Positions 1 to 4,890 of a stretch of 6,641 bases of DNA are shown piece after piece. The stretch covers positions 1 to 6,641 of the forward strand of contig DRKK01000243.1 in the NCBI GenBank assembly GCA_011051815.1. Direction: 5' to 3'. The DNA comes from Sphingomonadales bacterium. Lineage in GTDB: Bacteria > Pseudomonadota > Alphaproteobacteria > Sphingomonadales > Emcibacteraceae. How positions within the stretch are numbered: position 1 is the first letter of the stretch; each line of letters begins with the position of its first letter. The translations under genes and the position numbers were made by a program. The notes below the pieces were generated by a model. It did not search any database. It saw only the letters and a list, made by a program, of their open reading frames with translations, and was not told where the DNA came from.

Positions 1-275
1 AGGTTAAAGCGGGTAAAGTTGGGATAAGTGCCGGGGGAGATATATTCTTTAAGGGAGATAACGCTAGGCAGCCTGATTTCCGAAGAAGTGGCGTGAACTA
101 CCCTGTCATATTCTTCAATAACGATCACTCGTTCAAGGTAAACCGCCTTGATCACATCCTGCCAGGACCAGAGAGACAGGGGAAAGTAACTGAGCGGCTT
201 GAAATCCGCATTTAGGACCAGAGCCGGACAGGCATCCAGCGAAACTTCCTGTGTGTCACTATGAGACAGGAGCAT
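1..275 (-). CDS. HNH endonuclease family protein, N-terminal part (cut by window edge)
   Basis: Reading leftwards from ATG at 273-275 gives 91 codons with no stop before the window edge. The protein begins MLLSHSDTQEV and continues with PALVLNADFKPLSYFPLSLW, then an IKAVYLERVIVIEEYDR stretch and LPSVISLKEY, ending near FTRFN. I recognise this as the conserved N-terminal region of an HNH endonuclease family widespread in alphaproteobacteria, in which the cysteine-containing HNH nuclease core follows just after an FTRFN-like motif. That core lies outside the window, so nuclease activity cannot be judged here. A clean Shine-Dalgarno (AGGAGA, plus-strand 281-286) sits 5 bases before the ATG and fixes the start. 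It is the most downstream of three minus-strand genes, 133 bases after cpdR, and may have its own promoter. The family's biological role is not established; sequence family confident, function not. Confidence 0.8.
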   Translation of the reverse strand, partial: MLLSHSDTQEVSLDACPALVLNADFKPLSYFPLSLWSWQDVIKAVYLERVIVIEEYDRVVHATSSEIRLPSVISLKEYISPGTYPNFTRFN

Positions 276-309
276 AAAATTCTCCTAAACATCCGTAATC
301 AGACAAATA

Positions 310-340
310 ATCATACCCATTAGTATGGTTAATTCATCAA
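310..340 (-). promoter_or_regulatory. Candidate promoter of the HNH gene with a CtrA-half-site-like octamer
   Basis: On the minus strand a TTGATG -35 (plus 335-340) and a TATGAT -10 (plus 310-315) are separated by 19 bases, slightly longer than ideal. Inside the spacer lies TTAACCAT (plus 325-332 reads ATGGTTAA), which matches the half-site recognised by the alphaproteobacterial cell-cycle regulator CtrA. A second half at the TTAA-N7-TTAA spacing is not present. The surrounding region, 276-408, is AT-rich and has no gene of its own. The promoter is inferred from hexamer likeness only. Confidence 0.35.
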
Positions 341-408
341 TACTATTCGTATATTACAATTTAGGGAAGTTTTTGTTTTATTTTTTCTTTGAGGTCAGAA
401 AAGATAGC

Positions 409-786
409 TTAATGATTTCGGCTCGTTTTTTTCTTCAGTGTTTCTTCTACAGTTGCGCAAAGCTCATCCAGAGAGAAGGGTTTGCTGATCACATCATGGA
501 TCAGACTTTCAAGGTTATGGGCGCGTTGGCGTTCATGGGCATAGCCAGTCATCATCAGGATGGGCATCTCCGGATGGTCCGAGGATACTTTCAGCGCCAA
601 AGCAATACCGTCCATCACCGGCATGACGATATCGGTCAGCAGAAGGTCAAAATCCTCTGATGAGATGGCGTCTACAGCGGCGCCGCCATCTTCGACGCCG
701 ACGGTGCTATGGCCCCGGTGTTCCAAGGCCCGGCTGACAAACATGCGCACGGCCAATTCGTCTTCTGCGATCAGAATATGTGCCAT
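409..786 (-). CDS. cpdR: CpdR-like single-domain response regulator
   Basis: This 125-residue protein is a lone receiver domain with no output domain. Visible receiver residues are the acidic pocket E8-D9, the phosphoacceptor D52 in the LLLTDIVMP motif, T80 in MMTGYA, and K102 in SKPF. The opening ILIAEDE followed by RMFV-RALE-GH, and the DGIALAL and ILMMTGYAHERQRA stretches, are close to Caulobacter CpdR (118 residues). In that family, phosphate comes through the CckA-ChpT relay. Unphosphorylated CpdR goes to the cell pole and primes ClpXP to degrade cell-cycle substrates, so it acts as a protease adaptor, not a transcription factor. The ATG at 784-786 has an AAGGAG 11 bases upstream (plus 798-803). 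The C-terminus is basic and ends KKKTSRNH. The upstream neighbour on the same strand is the zinc-ribbon gene, 66 bases away. A different short receiver such as a DivK-type protein is less likely, given the CpdR-specific motifs. Confidence 0.85.
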   Translation of the reverse strand: MAHILIAEDELAVRMFVSRALEHRGHSTVGVEDGGAAVDAISSEDFDLLLTDIVMPVMDGIALALKVSSDHPEMPILMMTGYAHERQRAHNLESLIHDVISKPFSLDELCATVEETLKKKTSRNH

Positions 787-816
787 ATTCCCAATAACTC
801 CTTTGTGTTTGGAGCA

Positions 817-822
817 ATTATA
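817..822 (-). promoter_or_regulatory. Candidate -10 element upstream of cpdR
   Basis: A perfect TATAAT on the minus strand lies 30 bases before the cpdR start codon, within the 66-base gap after the zinc-ribbon gene. No good -35 hexamer is found at the matching distance, so cpdR may have its own weak or activator-dependent promoter, or may be read through from the upstream gene. No terminator hairpin is visible between the two genes. Confidence 0.3.
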
Positions 823-852
823 ACCTGTAATTCCTAAATATATCTTTACGCC

Positions 853-1668
853 TTATTGATCAGCGAAAGTAACGCTAATGCTGGTGGCATTTTCAGGTGG
901 ATTGGGCAGGGAGGTGCTATAGGGTACTTTCTGCCCTTCTGAAATGGTGGCTGTTGCCGGTTTGAATGTCCATTCCCGAACAATCTTTCCCCGGCTATCT
1001 TTTAGGGTGATTTTAAGCAGAGGCAGGGGTAACGTCTTGTCGGTCAGATTACGGATATTGCCTTTAACCGTCAGGGTAACCAGCTTGCCAACCCGGGTTT
1101 TCCCGGGCACCGTATTTTCAATCTTGAACAGCTCATGATAGGGAATTTTCTCTTCCTTGGCCTCATGGGAGCCTGTGCTGGCACCATGATCATTAAGGCC
1201 TAAAGCCCGGTATAATTTTTGTGACGGCGGCCATATTTCGCTGATGCTGGTTTGAAAAATCAGAAAGCTCGCGATCACCAGAACGACAAAGCCGCCAAGG
1301 CTGTACCATCCCCACAGGCTATCCCCGTGCTTATGTCCCTGAAGGGCGGGCAGGTTGGAGCCTTTGGGCATGGGCCGGGGGCGTTTTTTACGGCGGTTGC
1401 GCCTTATGGCGAATTCTTCTTCGGCGAGTTCAGGTGGCGCTGGCGTGTCGGATGCCTTGACTTCAGGCTCTTTTTGTTTTGGCTCGGCTGCCTCTGAAAC
1501 AGCGGGGCTTTCGGCCTCAGCCGCATCCACCACCGGGGTGTCCACATGGGGGGCGGGTTCCTTCCAGCTATGCGTACATTTTGCACAACGAACCCTGCGG
1601 CCGTTGGGCAATAGGGCTGTCGGGTCAACAACATAACGTGCAGAACATTCGGGGCAGGTAAGGATCAC
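853..1668 (-). CDS. MJ0042-type zinc-ribbon protein with transmembrane segment and DUF3426 domain
   Basis: The 271-residue protein starts with a zinc ribbon of the MJ0042 type: C5-x2-C8 (CPECSARY) and C28-x2-C31 (RVRCAKCTHSW). The four cysteines should bind one zinc. A Pro/Ala/Glu-rich, probably disordered linker follows (about 37-85), then a strongly basic patch (IRRNRRKKRPRP, 88-99), one membrane segment (about 122-142), and a C-terminal beta-rich domain (about 175-271) matching DUF3426, with motifs such as GNIRN and TLKDSRGKIVREW. The basic patch before the membrane segment puts the zinc ribbon in the cytoplasm and DUF3426 in the periplasm. The start is GTG at 1666-1668; it must lie this close because C5 is almost at the N-terminus. 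The Shine-Dalgarno is weak (AAGAGC). The gene is divergent from ftsE, an arrangement I recall as common in alphaproteobacteria, so a role linked to the envelope or division is plausible but unproven. Confidence 0.85.
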   Translation of the reverse strand: MILTCPECSARYVVDPTALLPNGRRVRCAKCTHSWKEPAPHVDTPVVDAAEAESPAVSEAAEPKQKEPEVKASDTPAPPELAEEEFAIRRNRRKKRPRPMPKGSNLPALQGHKHGDSLWGWYSLGGFVVLVIASFLIFQTSISEIWPPSQKLYRALGLNDHGASTGSHEAKEEKIPYHELFKIENTVPGKTRVGKLVTLTVKGNIRNLTDKTLPLPLLKITLKDSRGKIVREWTFKPATATISEGQKVPYSTSLPNPPENATSISVTFADQ

Positions 1669-1711
1669 TGAGTTTAGCTCTTATTATTTTATGGGTATAC
1701 AGCTTAATATG

Positions 1712-1740
1712 ATTATAATCTGATGAATTGGTTAACGCAA
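1712..1740 (-). promoter_or_regulatory. Candidate promoter of the zinc-ribbon gene
   Basis: On the minus strand TTGCGT (plus 1735-1740) and a perfect TATAAT (plus 1712-1717) are separated by exactly 17 bases, about 44 bases before the GTG start. The -10 lies in the perfect palindrome GATTATAATC (1711-1720), so a TATAAT also reads on the plus strand at 1714-1719, but without a usable -35. The octamer TTAACCAA (plus 1728-1735), one base from the CtrA half-site TTAACCAT, sits in the spacer and touches the -35. Confidence 0.5.
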
Positions 1741-1745
1741 GAGTC

Positions 1746-1768
1746 CTGATAGAACATCTATTTATCAG
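1746..1768. repeat. Nested inverted repeat in the divergent spacer
   Basis: CTGATA (1746-1751) and TATCAG (1763-1768) form a perfect 6-base inverted repeat. A second register nested inside it, ATAGA-ACA-TCTAT (1749-1761), is also perfect. The element sits upstream of both divergent promoter candidates, where a regulator's operator would be expected. A GAGTC (1741-1745), a GANTC site of the kind methylated by CcrM in alphaproteobacteria, abuts it. No regulator is encoded in the window that would obviously bind here. Confidence 0.35.
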
Positions 1769-1782
1769 TTTACGCCTTTGGG

Positions 1783-1813
1783 GTGACTTGCTATGGTTAG
1801 AACCAGATATAAT
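1783..1813 (+). promoter_or_regulatory. Candidate promoter of the ftsE-ftsX-YdcF operon with internal inverted repeat
   Basis: A perfect TATAAT lies at 1808-1813, which would start transcription close to 1820, only about 14 bases before the ftsE GTG codon. The best -35 is GTGACT at 1783-1788 with a long 19-base spacer; GACTTG at 1785-1790 gives a 17-base spacer but matches consensus poorly. Between the hexamers lies TGGTT-AG-AACCA (1794-1805), a perfect 5-base inverted repeat and a possible binding site for a regulator or a second factor. Confidence 0.45.
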
Positions 1814-1833
1814 AATAAGAGGCTTGAGAGTAA

Positions 1834-2604
1834 GTGATCCATTTTGAGAATGTCGGTATGCGCTATGGCATGGGGTCGGAGGTATTGAAGGATATTTCCT
1901 TTAACCTGAAGCCGGGATCATTGCATTTCCTGACCGGCCCCAGCGGGGCAGGCAAGACCAGTTTGCTGAAACTGATGTATCTGGCCCATCGCCCGTCACG
2001 GGGTAAAATCACCATGTTTCGCGAGGATATGGCCGGGGCGGCGCGTAAAGACCTGCCGAAATTCCGCCGTAAAATCGGGGTGGTTTTTCAGGATTTCAGG
2101 CTTCTGGATCATCTGACGGCCGTGGAAAATGTGGCTTTGCCGCTGTGGATTGCGGGTGGTAAGGGGGCCGTGATAGAGGAGCATGTTGAGGAGCTGTTGA
2201 CCTGGGTTGGTCTGAAAGGCCGGATGAAGGCCCGCCCCCCCACATTATCGGGCGGCGAAAAACAACGGGTGGCTATTGCCCGGGCGGTGATCAAACGCCC
2301 TGATTTATTGCTGGCGGATGAGCCAACAGGAAATGTTGACCCGGCCATTGCCAAGCGGATCATGCATTTGTTTGTCGAGCTTAACAAGCTGGGTACCACG
2401 ACGGTTATCGCCACCCATGATATGGGCCTTGTGGAGGAGGTGAAGGCGGATCGGCTACACCTGAGTGATGGAATCCTGCAATTGATCAAAGCGGGTCAAA
2501 GCCTGCCGGAAACCACATCGTTCGACCCGGCGGAATTTGAAACCACCAGCCTTGATCAGAATGAATATGGCCCGCTGGGCTATGACGGGGAGGATGATCA
2601 GTGA
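1834..2604 (+). CDS. ftsE: Cell division ATP-binding protein FtsE
   Basis: This is the cytoplasmic ATPase of the FtsEX complex, which links the division ring to activation of peptidoglycan hydrolases. The ABC motifs are intact: Walker A GPSGAGKT (35-42), Q-loop Q86 in VVFQDFRLL, signature LSGGEKQ (138-144), Walker B LLLADEP (158-164) with catalytic E163, and H-loop H195 in ATHD. VFQDFRLLDHLTAVENV is characteristic of FtsE. The start is GTG; GAGAG at 1826-1830 is a modest Shine-Dalgarno. At 256 residues it is about 34 longer than E. coli FtsE (222). The excess is an acidic tail (about 219-256) containing an imperfect tandem decapeptide, ETTSFDPAEF then ETTSLDQNEY (226-245). The stop codon overlaps the ftsX start by 4 bases (GTGA), indicating translational coupling. 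Identity is firm because ftsX follows. Confidence 0.96.
   Translation: MIHFENVGMRYGMGSEVLKDISFNLKPGSLHFLTGPSGAGKTSLLKLMYLAHRPSRGKITMFREDMAGAARKDLPKFRRKIGVVFQDFRLLDHLTAVENVALPLWIAGGKGAVIEEHVEELLTWVGLKGRMKARPPTLSGGEKQRVAIARAVIKRPDLLLADEPTGNVDPAIAKRIMHLFVELNKLGTTTVIATHDMGLVEEVKADRLHLSDGILQLIKAGQSLPETTSFDPAEFETTSLDQNEYGPLGYDGEDDQ
2509..2568 (+). repeat. Two 30-base tandem units encoding a decapeptide repeat in the FtsE tail
   Basis: Codons 226-235 and 236-245 of ftsE encode ETTSFDPAEF and ETTSLDQNEY. Six of ten residues are identical and the pairs F/L and F/Y are conservative. Both DNA units begin GAAACCAC but otherwise diverge in sequence, so if this is a duplication it is old. It lies beyond the conserved ABC domain. 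Confidence 0.5.
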
Positions 2605-3482
2605 CCAAGGCCATTCACTTCCTGCCCGATGAGGAGACCCACGAGGCCACAAGGCTTTTGCCCTATGTTATGGCGGTGATGGTTTACCTCAGTGCGCTGG
2701 CCCTGATGGGGAGCATGATGTTAAATAAGGGCTTTGGGGATATGACCGAAAGCCTGAGCAATCGCCTGACCATACAGATCACGACCGCAGACGCAGAAAT
2801 GCGGAATGCACAGGTGGACGAGGTTACGGCACTGTTACGCAAAACGCCGGGCATAGACTATGTGCGCAAACTCAATGACGTTGAGATTGAGAAACTGTTG
2901 GAGCCATGGCTCGGCAAGGGTAATGTGACAGATGACCTTCCGGTTCCGGCGATCCTTGACGTGACCGTCAGCCGTGACCTGACATTAAATCTGGATGCGG
3001 TGCGGGGGATGCTGGCTCAGGTATCAGACAATATCCACCTCGACGATCATCAGCAATGGCTGGGGCGGTTTTTACGGCTGATGGATATGGTGGAATATAC
3101 GGCGTTGGGTATATTGCTGCTGGTGGTGCTGGCGACCATATGCATCGTTATATTCGGCACCAAGGCCGGAATGGCGGAAAATCGGGAAATTATCGCCGTG
3201 ATGCATCATCTGGGGGCGCAGGATAGCATGATTGCCCGCGCGTATCAGAGCCGTTTTATGAAATATGGCCTGAAGGGCGGTATTATCGGGCTTGTGCTGG
3301 CCTTTATCACCCTTGTTTCCCTGATCTATCTGTCCCGTGACCTGGCCGAGGGGCTGGTCAGGATACCGGAATTGCCGGTTGTTGAAATTGCGGTGCTTTT
3401 GGTCATTCCTTTTTTGGCCGCGTTAATTTCCATGCTGACCGCCCGCTACACGGTCTTGCAGGGGTTAGGGCGTATGGTATAG
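2601..3482 (+). CDS. ftsX: Cell division membrane protein FtsX
   Basis: The 293-residue permease-like partner of FtsE has the FtsX layout: a short cytoplasmic N-terminus, TM1 (about 22-42), an extracytoplasmic domain (about 43-164), TM2 (about 165-187), a cytoplasmic loop, TM3 (about 224-245), a short loop, TM4 (about 260-281), and a short C-terminal tail. The loop after TM2 holds NREIIAVMHHLGAQDSMIA (194-212), matching the conserved FtsX motif that contacts the ATPase. FtsX transports nothing known; its periplasmic domain usually recruits amidase activators or peptidoglycan hydrolases. The GTG start overlaps the ftsE stop by 4 bases, giving near-fixed stoichiometry. The length is somewhat short of E. 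coli FtsX (352), mainly from a shorter cytoplasmic N-terminus, as in many alphaproteobacteria. The hydrolase activator it recruits is not encoded in this window. Confidence 0.93.
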   Translation: MTKAIHFLPDEETHEATRLLPYVMAVMVYLSALALMGSMMLNKGFGDMTESLSNRLTIQITTADAEMRNAQVDEVTALLRKTPGIDYVRKLNDVEIEKLLEPWLGKGNVTDDLPVPAILDVTVSRDLTLNLDAVRGMLAQVSDNIHLDDHQQWLGRFLRLMDMVEYTALGILLLVVLATICIVIFGTKAGMAENREIIAVMHHLGAQDSMIARAYQSRFMKYGLKGGIIGLVLAFITLVSLIYLSRDLAEGLVRIPELPVVEIAVLLVIPFLAALISMLTARYTVLQGLGRMV

Positions 3483-3494
3483 GGAAGGGAACAT

Positions 3495-4049
3495 ATGAAA
3501 TATTTATTTTATCTGTTACTTGCTTTTATCCTGCTGTGGGTCGGGGGGCTGGCCTATTTTATCTATAACCTGTCTCAGGTAGAGATGCCCGTGAATGACA
3601 AAACGGACGGTATTGTGGTCCTGACGGGGGGTAAGAACCGACTTCAGGAGGCGGTTCGTCTGCTGGAAAAGGGTATGGCGAGCAAGCTGTTTATTTCTGG
3701 TGTCAATGCAAAAGTCACCGAACAGGAATTGCAGGCCGCTCTTGGCATACCAAAGAAACTTGCCGATTGTTGCATTGAAAGCGGGACAAAGGCCAAAGAT
3801 ACGGTGGGTAATGCTCAGGAAATATCCTTGTGGGTGGCGCGTAGCCATATGTCATCTATCAGGGTTGTGACCTCTCTGGAACATATGCCGCGCGTCATGG
3901 TTGAGATGCGCCGCCTGATGCCGGATATTGTTATGATTGCCCATCCTGTGGGTCAATGGCGGCCCGAAAATATCCGTTTTCTGTCTCTGGCAAGGGAATA
4001 TAGTAAATATCTGGTCAGCGTCATGCGCGCCCGAATTTCAAAAGTCTAA
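3495..4049 (+). CDS. YdcF family (DUF218) membrane-anchored protein
   Basis: The 184-residue protein starts with a hydrophobic anchor (about 3-25) followed by a DUF218 fold on the periplasmic side. Recognisable pieces are DGIVVLTGGKNRLQEA (38-53), the KLFISGVN strand-turn (64-71), ESGTKAKDTVGNA (95-107), and VVTSLEHMPRVMVEM (124-138), where H130 and R133 match the HMPR motif of the family. DUF218 members include E. coli YdcF, SanA and ElyC, which are linked to envelope integrity; a precise reaction is not known and should not be inferred here. The ATG at 3495 follows a strong purine-rich Shine-Dalgarno (GGGAAGGGA, 3482-3490). The gene begins 12 bases after ftsX, so it is surely cotranscribed with ftsEX. 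In many alphaproteobacteria I recall a plsC acyltransferase gene following at this point; it is absent here. Confidence 0.88.
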   Translation: MKYLFYLLLAFILLWVGGLAYFIYNLSQVEMPVNDKTDGIVVLTGGKNRLQEAVRLLEKGMASKLFISGVNAKVTEQELQAALGIPKKLADCCIESGTKAKDTVGNAQEISLWVARSHMSSIRVVTSLEHMPRVMVEMRRLMPDIVMIAHPVGQWRPENIRFLSLAREYSKYLVSVMRARISKV

Positions 4050-4103
4050 AAATATACATTGAATTATATCTAATATTAACAGACCTTAAAGTAGCTCCCT
4101 TTA

Positions 4104-4109
4104 TATAAT
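4104..4109 (+). promoter_or_regulatory. Candidate -10 element of the outer-membrane protein gene
   Basis: TATAAT occurs in the AT-rich 85-base spacer after the YdcF gene, 25 bases before the ATG. No convincing -35 is found at 16-18 bases; TTAACA at 4076-4081 is a good hexamer but 22 bases away. I see no strong terminator hairpin after the YdcF gene, so some readthrough from the ftsEX operon is possible. Confidence 0.3.
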
Positions 4110-4134
4110 TCGCATAACTTACAACAGAAAGTGG

Positions 4135-4824
4135 ATGCGAATGACATATAGTATTTTGAAGAAAACAACGGCAATAGGTTTCGGTGCTTTAGTCGCGATG
4201 AGTATGGCCAATACATCCGCACAGGCGGATGGTGTTGCCATGGGCCTGAAAGCCAGTACACAGGGGGTGGGCATTGAACTTACCGGGGGGTTAAGTGATT
4301 ATGTCAATCTACGGGTCGGGGCAAATTACACGAAACTCAATAAAACCTTGACCAAAAGTGGTAATGACTATGATTTCGATCTGAAGTTAAAAAGCTTTAA
4401 TGCCCTGATTGACTGGCATGTGCTGGGCGGCGGCTTTCGCATCACCGGCGGGGCCGTTATCGATAAGAACACCCTGAACGGACAGGCGGTCACGTCCAAT
4501 ACCTATGATATTGGTAATATGACCTTTACCAGTGCAGAGGTCGGCACCTTGAACGGCGATATTAATTTCCGGGATGTATCACCCTATATCGGTATTGGCT
4601 GGGGTAATCCGATCAATAAAGATAGCGGCTGGACATTCATGGTTGACCTTGGTGTGGTTTTCACGGGGACGGCGCGGGTGGCCCTGACCTCTACGGGCGG
4701 TACGCTATCCAATGATCCAACTTTTCTGGCTGAGGTTCGCCGGGAAGAAGACAATGTCCGGAATGATCTGGAATCGTATAAATATTATCCGGTGGTGTCT
4801 TTGGGATTATCCTATAAATTCTGA
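4135..4824 (+). CDS. Outer-membrane beta-barrel protein of unknown function
   Basis: The 229-residue precursor has a Sec signal peptide with a basic start, a hydrophobic core (TAIGFGALVAMSM) and a signal peptidase I site after SAQA (residue 31, before DG). The mature protein alternates amphipathic strands such as VNLRVGANYTKL, SFNALIDWHVLGGGFRITGG and WTFMVDLGVVF with polar loops, and contains SPYIGIGWGNP. It ends YPVVSLGLSYKF; the terminal Phe with alternating hydrophobics is the BamA-recognised signal of outer-membrane barrels. I recall proteobacterial proteins with the same DWH-GGGFR, GIGWGNP and YPV-SLG-SYRF pattern, but no member with a known function. Roughly eight strands would fit the length. 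ATG 4135 is used here; ATG 4141, six bases later, has better spacing from GTGGA (4131-4135) and may be the true start, which does not affect the mature protein. It follows the ftsEX-YdcF genes but probably has its own promoter. Confidence 0.75.
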   Translation: MRMTYSILKKTTAIGFGALVAMSMANTSAQADGVAMGLKASTQGVGIELTGGLSDYVNLRVGANYTKLNKTLTKSGNDYDFDLKLKSFNALIDWHVLGGGFRITGGAVIDKNTLNGQAVTSNTYDIGNMTFTSAEVGTLNGDINFRDVSPYIGIGWGNPINKDSGWTFMVDLGVVFTGTARVALTSTGGTLSNDPTFLAEVRREEDNVRNDLESYKYYPVVSLGLSYKF

Positions 4825-4889
4825 TTTATTTCTTTCCTGTTGGCCGGACCATGGATATAATCCGGCCAAAATATAGGAAAAGAAATAAA
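4825..4889 (+). promoter_or_regulatory. Long inverted repeat spanning the gap; possible terminator and RBS-masking hairpin
   Basis: Immediately after the beta-barrel stop codon, TTTATTTCTTTCCT (4825-4838) pairs with AGGAAAAGAAATAAA (4875-4889) with one bulged A. Inside it, TTGGCCGGA (4840-4848) pairs perfectly with TCCGGCCAA (4861-4869). The loop is 12 bases, and the two stems are separated by a 1-by-5 internal loop (G4839; 4870-4874). The inner GC-rich stem is terminator-like but lacks a run of T after it. The outer right arm contains AGGAAAAG (4875-4882), the likely Shine-Dalgarno of the DUF2125 gene. The loop region also holds TATAAT (4856-4861), though without a clear -35. Confidence 0.6.
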
Positions 4890-4890
4890 C

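Noticed and set aside
383..402. TTTTCT/AGAAAA hairpin after cpdR as a terminator
   Set aside because: The stem is six A-T-rich pairs with an 8-base loop and is followed on the minus strand by A-rich, not T-rich, sequence, so it would not terminate.
325..660. A 111-codon plus-strand frame opposite cpdR
   Set aside because: It is antisense to the clear receiver domain, and its N-terminal part only reads through AT-rich spacer as Phe/Tyr runs.
1252..1636. Overlapping plus-strand frames opposite the zinc-ribbon gene
   Set aside because: They mirror the Pro/Ala/Glu-rich linker and the basic patch of the real minus-strand gene, giving low-complexity shadows.
2109..2489. A 126-codon minus-strand frame inside ftsE
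   Set aside because: Entirely opposite an intact ABC ATPase with all motifs; no independent coding evidence.
3516..3848. A 110-codon minus-strand frame inside the YdcF gene
   Set aside because: Antisense to a DUF218 protein with recognisable motifs and a strong Shine-Dalgarno.
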